Below the pieces are notes generated by a model. That model was not told the DNA's origin. It searched no databases and worked only from the letters and a program-made list of their open reading frames with translations. Both the position numbers and the translations under genes were made by a program. Shown here piece after piece: positions 32,818 to 43,769 of a stretch of DNA of 64,000 nucleotides. Where the stretch lies: positions 31,255-95,254 of the forward strand of contig JAKLJP010000029.1 in the NCBI GenBank assembly GCA_023151115.1, in the 5' to 3' direction. Each line of letters starts with the position of its first letter. Position 1 is the stretch's first letter. Origin of the DNA: Anaerolineae bacterium. GTDB taxonomy: Bacteria; Chloroflexota; Anaerolineae; 4572-78; J111.

Positions 32818-33547
32818 GGCGCTCTCCCCGCGTGGAACCCAGGTAAGCTTCAATCACCGCCGGGTTTTGGCGAATCTGTTCCGGTGTGCCTTCGCCGATG
32901 GTCAGCCCGTAGCTGAGCACATGCAAACGGCGGCACAGGCGCATAATCAGGCGCATGTCGTGGTCCACAATCAAGATGCCGCAGCCGTATTTGGCCGGGA
33001 TGGCTTGAAGCGATTCGAGCAGTGTGTCGCTTTCGACTTCGTTGAGACCGGCTGCCGGTTCATCCAGCAGCAAGAAGTGAGGCTGCCGGGCCAGCGCCCT
33101 GGCAATTTCAACCCGGCGCTCCTCGCCGTAGGGCAGCGCCCCCGCCGGCAGACTGGCCAGCCGCTCGATGCCCAACTCGGCCAGCATAGCTGCCGCCCGC
33201 TGTTGGGCATGCCGGCGCGACAGGCCCGCGCTGACGGCAGCGACTTCGACATTCTCCAAAACGGTTAGATTGGCAAACAATTTAATCGTTTGAAAGGTGC
33301 GAGCCAGGCCCAGACGAGCAATCTTGTGGGCCGGCCAGCCGGTTATATCGGTGGGGCCAACGCTGACCCGGCCTGCGCTGGGTTTCAGCAGGCCAGTGAT
33401 AACATTAATCAGCGTGGTTTTACCGGAGCCATTGGGGCCAATCAAACCCAGAATTTCGCCCTGAGCCAGAGTCAAACTGACCTCATTGAGGGCGCGCAAG
33501 CCGCTAAAGTTTTTGGTAAGCTTCTCGACGGTCAGGTTATGGCTCAG
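32804..33547 (-). CDS. Branched-chain-type ABC transporter ATPase (LivG), cluster 1, probable CTG start
   Basis: An ABC ATPase with Walker A IGPNGSGKTTLINV, LARTFQTIKLF, Walker B HFLLLDEPAAGLNEVE and the LivG end IRQNPAVIEAYLG. The signature motif is atypical: GALPYGEERRVEIARAL, as in many LivG proteins. The frame extends to an ATG at 33607, but that would overlap the upstream gene by 71 bp; a CTG at 33547 has GGAGG exactly 6 nt upstream and gives the usual LivG N-terminus, so CTG is preferred (247 residues). Confidence 0.88.
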   Translation of the reverse strand: MSHNLTVEKLTKNFSGLRALNEVSLTLAQGEILGLIGPNGSGKTTLINVITGLLKPSAGRVSVGPTDITGWPAHKIARLGLARTFQTIKLFANLTVLENVEVAAVSAGLSRRHAQQRAAAMLAELGIERLASLPAGALPYGEERRVEIARALARQPHFLLLDEPAAGLNEVESDTLLESLQAIPAKYGCGILIVDHDMRLIMRLCRRLHVLSYGLTIGEGTPEQIRQNPAVIEAYLGSTRGERHAHA

Positions 33548-34850
33548 GGGGCGCCTCCGGCAGAATCCAGCCGACAAAGGAGGGCTGGCCGCCCTGCAAT
33601 TGAACAATCGCCACCTCTTTGATGGGCTGGTGGCCTTCGGCGGCGGGAGTCCAATCGAGCTTGCCGCTCAACAGGTCAAACTCCGTTTCTTCCATGGCCT
33701 TGGCTACCGCTGCGCCGTCGGTCGAGCCGGCTTTTTCGATGGCCTGGGCCAGCACATTCACTGCGTCCCAGCCGGTCAGAATAAACGCCGTACCCGGTTT
33801 TTCATTATATTTGGCTTCGTACAAGGCGACGAAGTTCTCCAAATTTGCCTTGCCTGATTCGGGTCCAAGCCAGCCGTGGGTGGCAAAAATTAAATCTGTA
33901 CCCAAATCCGGCCCGACCACCTGCCAGAATTGGGCGTCGTCGTAGGTGTCGCCGCCCATGATTGGCGTGGTGATACCGGCAGCGCGGGTCTGTTTGATAA
34001 TGGTGCCCAGGTCGGGCGAATAAGAGGAGATGAAGAGCACATCGGGCTGCTCCGACAGACCCTTGATGCGCTGAATTTGGGCCGAAAAATCGGCATCGCC
34101 CTGCACATAAGTATCCTTGCCAATGACCTTGCCGCCGAGCTTGGTGAAGTGCTTTTCAAAATAGTCGCCCAGCGACAGGCTGTAATCAATCGAAGTGTCG
34201 GCCACAATGTAAGCCGTCTGAAAACCAGCTTTGGTGTAGGCGTGCTCGGCGGCCCCGGCGCTCATGATGTTGTTCCACATGGATAGGGTAAACTGCTTGT
34301 CGCCCAACGCCTGAGAGCCGTACAGCGGCGAGGAGGCGCAGGTGGACAGGCCGACTAAATCCGCTTCCTGGGCGGCCTGACTGGCCGGCGCGCCAATGTC
34401 GAAGTCGCACGGAGCGATGATGACGTCGGCCCCCTGGTCAATCAACTGGCGGGTGACATTGCCCACTGTGGCCGGATCGGTTTTGCCGTCGAGTTCAATG
34501 AGTTGCAAGGGGCGGCCCAAGACGCCGCCGGCCTTGTTGATCTCTTCGACTGCCAGCAGCGCGCCTTGGCGAGGCGGCTGGTCGTAAGCGGCCATCCAGC
34601 CGGTGGCGTTGAAAACGGCGCCAATTACAATGGGGTCGCCTTCAGGGGCAGCGGCTTCAGCTTCGGCTTCTGTCGCAGCAGGTTCGGGGGCGGTGGTGGA
34701 AGCGGCCTCTTGGGGAGCTTCGGTGGCCGGTTGAGGGGCTTCAGTGGGGGCGGCAGGCTGCTCTGTGGCGGGGGCAGCCCCGCAGGCAGTAAGCAGCGCC
34801 AGACTGAGCAACGCAAAAAAAGTGACCAGTGTTTTGAGCTTGACTGACAT
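33537..34850 (-). CDS. Branched-chain-type ABC transporter substrate-binding lipoprotein, cluster 1
   Basis: A 437-residue type I periplasmic binding protein. Signal peptide with lipobox LLTACG (Cys about 23), a Pro/Thr/Glu/Ala spacer to residue about 70, then the two-lobed domain (PIVIGAVFNATGWMAAYDQPPRQGALLAVEEINKAGGVLGRPL; ADVIIAPCDFDIG). It captures the substrate for the LivHMGF machinery encoded downstream. The ligand is unknown; the cluster suggests an amino acid, amine or amide. Confidence 0.92.
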   Translation of the reverse strand: MSVKLKTLVTFFALLSLALLTACGAAPATEQPAAPTEAPQPATEAPQEAASTTAPEPAATEAEAEAAAPEGDPIVIGAVFNATGWMAAYDQPPRQGALLAVEEINKAGGVLGRPLQLIELDGKTDPATVGNVTRQLIDQGADVIIAPCDFDIGAPASQAAQEADLVGLSTCASSPLYGSQALGDKQFTLSMWNNIMSAGAAEHAYTKAGFQTAYIVADTSIDYSLSLGDYFEKHFTKLGGKVIGKDTYVQGDADFSAQIQRIKGLSEQPDVLFISSYSPDLGTIIKQTRAAGITTPIMGGDTYDDAQFWQVVGPDLGTDLIFATHGWLGPESGKANLENFVALYEAKYNEKPGTAFILTGWDAVNVLAQAIEKAGSTDGAAVAKAMEETEFDLLSGKLDWTPAAEGHQPIKEVAIVQLQGGQPSFVGWILPEAPPEP

Positions 34851-34873
34851 TTCTTTCCTCCCTTTTTAATTGG

Positions 34874-34923
34874 AGGACAAACTGTTAGTTTGTCCTGATT
34901 ACGGACAAGCTAACAGCTTGTCC
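34874..34923. repeat. Double hairpin with complementary loops
   Basis: AGGACAAACT-GTT-AGTTTGTCCT (34874-34896) and GGACAAGCT-AAC-AGCTTGTCC (34903-34923). CTGTTAG and CTAACAG at the tips are reverse complements. It lies upstream of the binding-protein gene. Confidence 0.8.
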
Positions 34924-35070
34924 TACAGCTTTGAGCAGCGATTATAAGTGAGGTTAAATTTCTGGACAAATCGGCGCGGGGGAGGCAGCTAAATCGAGGT
35001 AACGGAGAAGACTCTGCCCAAAGTTCCTATGAGTTCCTTCAGTTCCTTCTCAGGTGTGAGTAAATTTCCT

Positions 35071-36657
35071 TTAGTCCTGACTCCACCCCCTGGCCCGCTC
35101 GACGGCGCGCTGCCAGTGGGCGTAGGCGGCGTCGCGCTGGTCGGTGGAGAGGCGAGGTTCAAAGGTGCTGTAGTCGCCGGGGATGGGCGGCAGGTCGGAC
35201 AGGGCCGGCCAGACTCCGGCGGACAGGCCGGCCAGCAGGGCGGCGGCGCGGGCCGTTGTTTCGGTGAAGGTGGGCCGGATGAGAGGGATGCCCAACTGGT
35301 CGGCCATGATCTGGCAAATTTCGTTGCTGGCCGCCACGCCGCCGCCCAGTTTTAACTGCTCGACACGCAGACCGGTTTCGCTTTTGATGGTCTCCAAAAT
35401 CACCCGCACCTGAAAAGCCAGGGCCTCGACAAAGGCACGCACAATGTGGGCGCGGGTCGTGCCCAGCGTCATCCCCAGAATCGTGGCGCGCGCGGTGGTA
35501 TCGTTGTAGGGCACAAAGAGGCCGGTAAAGGCCGGAACAAAGACCACCCCCGCCGAGTCGGGTACCGAAGCCGCCAGCGGCCCCACTTCGGTGTGATGAT
35601 CTATCAAGCGGGCGTGCTCGTGCATCCAGCGAATCGCCGAACCGGTAGCGGCGGTTTCAGCCTCCAGGCAGTAAGTGTGGATGTTGGAAGGTTGGAAGGT
35701 TGGAAGGTTGGAAGGTTGGAGGTTGGAGGTTGGAGGATTGGAAGAAGATAAATCGGCGGTTGGCGGTCGGCGGTCCTCCTCCGGCAGGGACCAGGCGAAG
35801 TAGATATTAACCACATCGGAGTCAGGGGCGTGGCTGCCCAGGCAGACGTTGACAAACGAGGCGGTGCCGAGGGTACATTCGGCGTCGCCGGGGCGGCGGC
35901 AGTCGTAGCCAAAAAGGGCCGCTTGCTGGTCGCCAATCATGGTTAAAACCGGAACAGCGGAGCCAGCGAGGCGCAATTCACCAAAATCGTGCGCCGTCGG
36001 GACAGCTTGGGGGAGAGGAGCAAGGGGGATGCCCAGTCTATCCAGCCACTCAGCCCAGTAACGTTCAGCCCGGAAGTCATACAAGCCCATAGCCTGAACC
36101 AAAGAGTAATCCATAAAGTGACCGGCGGGCTGGCCCATCGCCGCCAGCAGCCAGGCCGCGGAAAACCCGATGCGGGTGTGCTCCATTCGGGCGGCAGCAG
36201 CGACTACAGAATCGTGACGCATGCGCCAGGCCAGATGCATCGAGGAGCTATAGGGGCCAGGGAAAGTTCCCAAGCGGCGGCGGCGCTGGCCGGCCTGCGG
36301 CCATGCCGCCAGTTCGGCGATGAGGGGCAGAGTGCGCAAATCTTGCCAGACAATAGCGTTGGCAATGGGCCGGCGGGTGCGATCATCCCAGATGAAATCG
36401 GTGTTGCGTTGGCAGGCAATACCACAGGCGGCAAGCTGGTCAGGACGGCAGCCGGCGCTGTCCAGAGCTTCGGCAATGACCTCGGCGACGCCAGCGACGA
36501 CTACATCCGGGTCCTGCTCCACCCAGCCGGGTTGGGGATAGAGCCGGGCTAACGGGCGGTAGCCGTAGCCGCGCACCTGGCCGGTCTCATCCAGAATCAA
36601 GGCGCGGCTGCCGCTGGTGCCCTGGTCAAGGCCGAGGAGGAAGGGTTTGGTTGACAT
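35071..36657 (-). CDS. FGGY-family carbohydrate kinase (glycerol-kinase-like)
   Basis: A 528-residue sugar/polyol kinase from ATG 36657 (GGAG upstream; the frame begins earlier at a TTG). FLLGLDQGTSGSRALILDETG is the ATP phosphate loop, QRNTDFIWDDRTRRPIANAIVWQDLRT and VLTMIGDQQAALFG the sugar-binding region, and the C-terminal half (ILGMTLGTTRAHIVRAFVEALAFQVR; LGGGVAASNEICQIMADQLGIPL) follows glycerol kinases most closely. Residues about 305-330 are a Ser/Asn/Pro-rich insert encoded by repeats. Substrate may be glycerol or a sugar; the adjacent beta-galactosidase and sugar importer fit a saccharide route. Confidence 0.85.
   Translation of the reverse strand: MSTKPFLLGLDQGTSGSRALILDETGQVRGYGYRPLARLYPQPGWVEQDPDVVVAGVAEVIAEALDSAGCRPDQLAACGIACQRNTDFIWDDRTRRPIANAIVWQDLRTLPLIAELAAWPQAGQRRRRLGTFPGPYSSSMHLAWRMRHDSVVAAAARMEHTRIGFSAAWLLAAMGQPAGHFMDYSLVQAMGLYDFRAERYWAEWLDRLGIPLAPLPQAVPTAHDFGELRLAGSAVPVLTMIGDQQAALFGYDCRRPGDAECTLGTASFVNVCLGSHAPDSDVVNIYFAWSLPEEDRRPPTADLSSSNPPTSNLQPSNLPTFQPSNIHTYCLEAETAATGSAIRWMHEHARLIDHHTEVGPLAASVPDSAGVVFVPAFTGLFVPYNDTTARATILGMTLGTTRAHIVRAFVEALAFQVRVILETIKSETGLRVEQLKLGGGVAASNEICQIMADQLGIPLIRPTFTETTARAAALLAGLSAGVWPALSDLPPIPGDYSTFEPRLSTDQRDAAYAHWQRAVERARGWSQD
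35684..35775. repeat. Repeat tract in frame within the FGGY kinase gene
   Basis: Four TTGGAAGG octamers and three TTGGAGG heptamers (35684-35741), then CGGCGGT/TGGCGGT/CGGCGGT heptamers (35754-35775). The frame stays open. Confidence 0.8.
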
Positions 36658-36706
36658 AGAGGCAATACTCTCCAATAGATTGACCGCAGACCGTAGCTAT
36701 TCAGTA

Positions 36707-36795
36707 TGTCATTTCGACCGTAGGGAGAAATCCTTGATACCTTACTTTTATGTGTTGCGTCTTGAGATTTCTCAACCTTCGGTTTCGAAATGACA
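36707..36795. repeat. TGTCATTTCGA-ended inverted repeat, copy 2
   Basis: 89 bp with ends TGTCATTTCGA and TCGAAATGACA and arms GGGAGAAATC and GAGATTTCTC. Its loop contains a GTGTTGCGTCTTG stretch of the type found in heptamer hairpins, so one repeat seems to have landed in another. Confidence 0.8.
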
Positions 36796-36816
36796 TGAGT
36801 CTGAGTAGCAACAATT

Positions 36817-40098
<3,282 letters not shown>

Positions 40099-40109
40099 TT
40101 AAGACAAGT

Positions 40110-40153
40110 GATGCGTGATGCGTGAGGATTACGTATCACGCATCACGCATCAT
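40110..40153. repeat. Perfect heptamer hairpin between permease and lacZ
   Basis: TGATGCGTGATGCGTGA (40110-40126) and TCACGCATCACGCATCA (40137-40153) form a 17-bp perfect stem with a 10-nt loop, one base after the stop codon of the permease gene. Confidence 0.9.
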
Positions 40154-41035
40154 TTATTTACTTGAGCCAAGCGTTAAGCCCTGAATAAAGTAACGTTGCA
40201 GAAAAACGAACACAATCAGGGTGGGTATGGTGGCTAACAAGGCACCGGCGGTGATGACCGGCCAATCGGTATTGAACTGCCCGCGCAAAGTGGCCAGGCC
40301 GGCAGTGACGGGGCGCAGCGTGTCGGAGCGGAGCAGGATGATGGCCCATAGATAATCGTTGAAAACCCAGGTAAACTCCAGCGTGGCCAGCGCGGCCAGG
40401 GCGGGCAGAGTCAAAGGGAGAATGATTTGCCAGTAAATGCGAAACTCGCTGCAGCCGTCAACTCGGGCGGCATCTAAAATTTCATGGGGGACGGTGCGCA
40501 TGAAATTACGCAGCACAAAGGTGCAGAAGCCCAATTGGAAGGCGGTGTGGATCAGGATCAGGCTGGCATAGGTGTCGAACAGGCCGAGCGCATTAGTCAA
40601 GCGGAAAACCGGCAGCATCAGAATTTGAAAGGGCAGCATCGTTCCGGCTACATACATGAAGTAAAGAAAGAGATTGCCCCTAAAGCGAAAACGAGCCAGA
40701 GCATAGGCCGACAGCGACGATAAGAACAACATGCCCACCAGAGCCGGCAGGGTGATGATAAAACTGTTTAATAAATAGCGAGAAACCCGCGCATTTGTCC
40801 AGGCGGTGATAAAGTTATCCAGCACCAATTGGCTGGGCAGGCTCCAGAAGCCGTTGAGGGTGATGTCGTCCATAGTGCGAAATGAAGTGATGAGGGCAGC
40901 AATAACGGGCAACAGCCACAGCAAGGTCAGCAAGGTTAAGCCGATATATTTCAGCGCCTCCAGCCAGCGACTTTGGGTTTGCGATAAACCTGTAACCGAT
41001 TTGGATTCAGTAAAACTACTCATCATGGCCTCCAA
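40154..41035 (-). CDS. Carbohydrate ABC transporter permease (MalG type)
   Basis: A 293-residue CUT1-family permease with six helices. TLLWLLPVIAALITSFRTMDDI and the ATPase-contacting loop EILDAARVDGCSEFRIYWQIILPLTLPALAALA are family marks. It is the third gene of the binding protein - MalF - MalG unit. The ATPase of the system (MsmK/UgpC type) is not in the window and is probably shared. Confidence 0.92.
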   Translation of the reverse strand: MEAMMSSFTESKSVTGLSQTQSRWLEALKYIGLTLLTLLWLLPVIAALITSFRTMDDITLNGFWSLPSQLVLDNFITAWTNARVSRYLLNSFIITLPALVGMLFLSSLSAYALARFRFRGNLFLYFMYVAGTMLPFQILMLPVFRLTNALGLFDTYASLILIHTAFQLGFCTFVLRNFMRTVPHEILDAARVDGCSEFRIYWQIILPLTLPALAALATLEFTWVFNDYLWAIILLRSDTLRPVTAGLATLRGQFNTDWPVITAGALLATIPTLIVFVFLQRYFIQGLTLGSSK

Positions 41036-41133
41036 TGAAAATAGTAGACAGTAGACGGTAGACAGGGGATTATACGATTTTGCTACTGTGCGACCCTGCG
41101 ACCTTGCTACATTTCATAATTGGTGATGTACGC

Positions 41134-42075
41134 TTAATATTCCAGCTCATCTTTGACCGTCCGCGACAGGTAAAAACCGATAAAGACCAGACTGATGGCA
41201 AACAGGACTACGGCAATGGCTGCGCCATAACCCATGCGGTAGTTGTTGAAGGCTTCCATGTACATGAAATTAGCCAAAACCTGGGTGCTCTGCCCCCCGC
41301 GCGTCATAATCGAAACCAGATCAAAGGCCCGCAATGAGTCAATCATGGAAATAACGACGATGATGGTTGTCACCGGGGCTAATAAGGGCAAAACCACGTG
41401 GCGGAACAGATTCCAGCGGTTGGCCCCATCCACCAGGGCGGCGTCAATCAGGCTGGGGTCAATATTCTTCAGCCCGGCCAGGTAAAGGACCATTACATAG
41501 CCTACCTGTCGCCAGACAGCGGCGGAGATGACGCACCAAATTGCCAGATCACGGTCGCCCAGCCAGCCGGGTGGGTCCTCCACGCCGACGCCGGTGAGGA
41601 AAGCATTGATCAAGCCGAGGCGGGGGTTATAAAGCCAGGCCCAAATCAACCCAATCACCGGCAGCGACAGTACCAGCGGGGCATAAATGCTGACCTTGTA
41701 AAAACGCCCGCCGCGCATGTCGGTATTGAAGATGAGGGCCATGCCCAGGCCCAGGGTGGTCGGCACGGTGATAAAAACCACCAGCCAGCGCAGGTTATTG
41801 GTCAAGGCCTCGGTGAAGGTCCGGTCGCGCTGAAAAAGCCGGACAAAATTCTCAAAGCCAATAAAATTGGGGGTTGAAATCCCATCCCAATCTGTCAGAC
41901 TCAGGTACACGGTATACAGGGTTGGCCCAATAATCCAAACCAGATATAACAGTAGGGCCGGAAGCAGGAACAGGTAAGGAATTGCCTTTGGGGGAATTAA
42001 AGGTCTGGTAATCGTGTCGCTTGACGGCCTGACACGGCCCGCTTGCCCCATTGCAGGTTTATCTGTGGTTTGCAT
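41134..42075 (-). CDS. Carbohydrate ABC transporter permease (MalF type)
   Basis: A 313-residue CUT1-family permease, MalF-like without the large periplasmic domain. YLFLLPALLLYLVWIIGPTLYTVYLSLTDWDG is the first helix and loop, and PSLIDAALVDGANRWNLFRHVVLPLLAPVTTIIVV the ATPase contact loop. It is encoded between the binding protein and the MalG-type permease. Confidence 0.92.
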   Translation of the reverse strand: MQTTDKPAMGQAGRVRPSSDTITRPLIPPKAIPYLFLLPALLLYLVWIIGPTLYTVYLSLTDWDGISTPNFIGFENFVRLFQRDRTFTEALTNNLRWLVVFITVPTTLGLGMALIFNTDMRGGRFYKVSIYAPLVLSLPVIGLIWAWLYNPRLGLINAFLTGVGVEDPPGWLGDRDLAIWCVISAAVWRQVGYVMVLYLAGLKNIDPSLIDAALVDGANRWNLFRHVVLPLLAPVTTIIVVISMIDSLRAFDLVSIMTRGGQSTQVLANFMYMEAFNNYRMGYGAAIAVVLFAISLVFIGFYLSRTVKDELEY

Positions 42076-42127
42076 GCCTTACTCCTCCTTTGACAAAGGC
42101 CAGGAAACAATAAAGACATAGGAATTT

Positions 42128-42180
42128 GAGGGAACTCAGGGAAACTAAAGATAAGTTCCCCTGAGTTCCTATGAGCTCCT
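42128..42180. repeat. GAGTTCC-type repeat hairpin
   Basis: GGGAACTCAGGGAAACT pairs with AGTTCCCCTGAGTTCC, the right arm continuing with TATGAGCTCCT. Related tracts are at 35020-35052 and 63856-63911. Confidence 0.65.
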
Positions 42181-42200
42181 ACGCTTCGAAGCGACTTGAT

Positions 42201-43634
42201 TTACTCAGTTCCTTCTTCTAAAATTCGCTGGCGCTCTGCTTCCAAATCTTCCAGAATTTGATCAATGCTGGAGGGGTCATCCCAGAAGCGCATAAAGCCG
42301 TCCATGCCCGCTTCGGCCATGGGCGGGGTGGTATCGCGGTCGTAGAATTGGGCGATGAAGTCGGCGGATTGGATCAGCTTGATTCCTTTTTGGGTAGCTT
42401 CGGGGGCTTGGGAGATGTCCACATCGGTGCGGGTGGGCAGGCGTTTGAGTTCGTCAAAGAGGCGTTGCTGGATTTCCTTGGACCCCAGGTGAGCCAGGAA
42501 CTGCATGCCGGCCTCGGGATTTTTGGCGTTAGCGGCCATAAAGAAACCATCGGTGGGGGCGTCCTCGCCGACAGGCACATCCGGGTTGATGATGGGGAAT
42601 TGGAAAAAGTCGAGGTCGTTTTCGGCCTCATCCGGGTAAGAGTCGACAATGAACGCGCCCATCAAATACATGGCCGCCTCACCCTGCACCATCGGGTCAA
42701 CCGCTTCCTGCCAGTCGAAGGCAGCCGGGTCTTCGATGAAACATTTATGGTCGAGCAACTCTGCCCAGTGCTCAAAAACTTTCTTTACCCGCTCGTCAGT
42801 GTAGGGCACTTTGAGGTCGGTCAGGTCAATGTGGAATTCAGGCCCATTGACGCGCATGTTCAAATAATCAAACCAGGCCGCCGCCGGCCATTTGAAGCGC
42901 GCCCCAATGGTAATTGGGGTGACGCCGTTGGCGTTCAGCTTGTCGCAAGCATCCAACAGTTCAGCCCAAGTTGCCGGCGGTTGGGCGATGCCGGCTTCTT
43001 CAAACAGGGAGGGCCGGTAGTAGATGGCCCACCAATAATAGGAGGTTGGCACAAAATATTTCTTGTCGTTATAGGTGGCCAGGGCCTGGAAGCCGGGGGC
43101 GTAGGCATCGTCAAACTTGTTCTCTTCCCACATAGAGGAAACATCCAGGATTAGCCCTTTGTCAATGAAGAAACGGGCGCGGTTGCCGGCAAACCAGTCC
43201 AGCACGTCGGGGGCCGGGTCAGCCGTCAGGTAAGCGCGCAAGGCTTGCTTGAAGTCCTCGTGGGCAATGATGGACATATCCACCGGCACATCGGGGTGCT
43301 GCGCGTTCCAATCAGCCACAACCGACTCGATGAACTTGCGCGGCTCCGGGTCGCTCTGGTATGAATTGTAGAGGACAGGCGAAACAGCCTTGACCACCTC
43401 TTTTTCGACCTCTTTTTCAACTTCAACCGTCTGTATTACCTCAACGGTTTGCACCACCTCAACGGTTTCAACCACGGTGACTTCTTTTTCTACCTCTTTT
43501 TCCACCACCACCGTTTCTACTTTGGTGATGGTTTCAGGGGTAGGGGCTGCGCCGCAAGCAGCCATCACGGCCAGGACGACGACGCTGGTCAAAAGCGCCA
43601 ATGCTTTAAAGAAGAACTTATTCATTTTTCTCAC
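42201..43634 (-). CDS. Carbohydrate ABC transporter substrate-binding lipoprotein
   Basis: A 477-residue family 1 solute-binding protein. Signal peptide with lipobox VMAACG (Cys about 27), then residues about 35-85 made of Val/Glu/Lys/Thr repeats (VEKEVEKEV, VETVEVVQTVEV units) likely forming a rod or coiled spacer. The binding domain (PRKFIESVVADWNAQHPDVPVDM; GRARFF region; YYRPSLFEEAGIAQPPATWAELLDACDKL) is CUT1-type. It delivers a saccharide, probably a galactoside given lacZ, to the two permeases. Confidence 0.92.
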   Translation of the reverse strand: MRKMNKFFFKALALLTSVVVLAVMAACGAAPTPETITKVETVVVEKEVEKEVTVVETVEVVQTVEVIQTVEVEKEVEKEVVKAVSPVLYNSYQSDPEPRKFIESVVADWNAQHPDVPVDMSIIAHEDFKQALRAYLTADPAPDVLDWFAGNRARFFIDKGLILDVSSMWEENKFDDAYAPGFQALATYNDKKYFVPTSYYWWAIYYRPSLFEEAGIAQPPATWAELLDACDKLNANGVTPITIGARFKWPAAAWFDYLNMRVNGPEFHIDLTDLKVPYTDERVKKVFEHWAELLDHKCFIEDPAAFDWQEAVDPMVQGEAAMYLMGAFIVDSYPDEAENDLDFFQFPIINPDVPVGEDAPTDGFFMAANAKNPEAGMQFLAHLGSKEIQQRLFDELKRLPTRTDVDISQAPEATQKGIKLIQSADFIAQFYDRDTTPPMAEAGMDGFMRFWDDPSSIDQILEDLEAERQRILEEGTE

Positions 43635-43733
43635 TCCTTTGACATTATGAAAAATTTTTTAATTGGGAGGACAGTTTGTTACCTTTGGTTTACTTCCAGG
43701 CGGCTGAACATCACCCCCTTTACAAATAGGTTT

Positions 43734-43768
43734 TTCGGAGTGCAAAAGCTTAGCTTTTGCACTCCGAA
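43734..43768. repeat. Perfect 16-bp hairpin between lacI-type and binding-protein genes
   Basis: TTCGGAGTGCAAAAGC and its exact complement flank a 3-nt loop (TTA). It starts one base after the stop of the LacI-type gene and may stop or stabilise its transcript; there is no T tract. Confidence 0.8.
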
Positions 43769-43769
43769 T

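Noticed and set aside
43690..43730. A third LacI operator before the sugar-binding protein gene
   Set aside because: CTGAACATCAC is only loosely similar to GTGAACGTTCAC and lacks symmetry.
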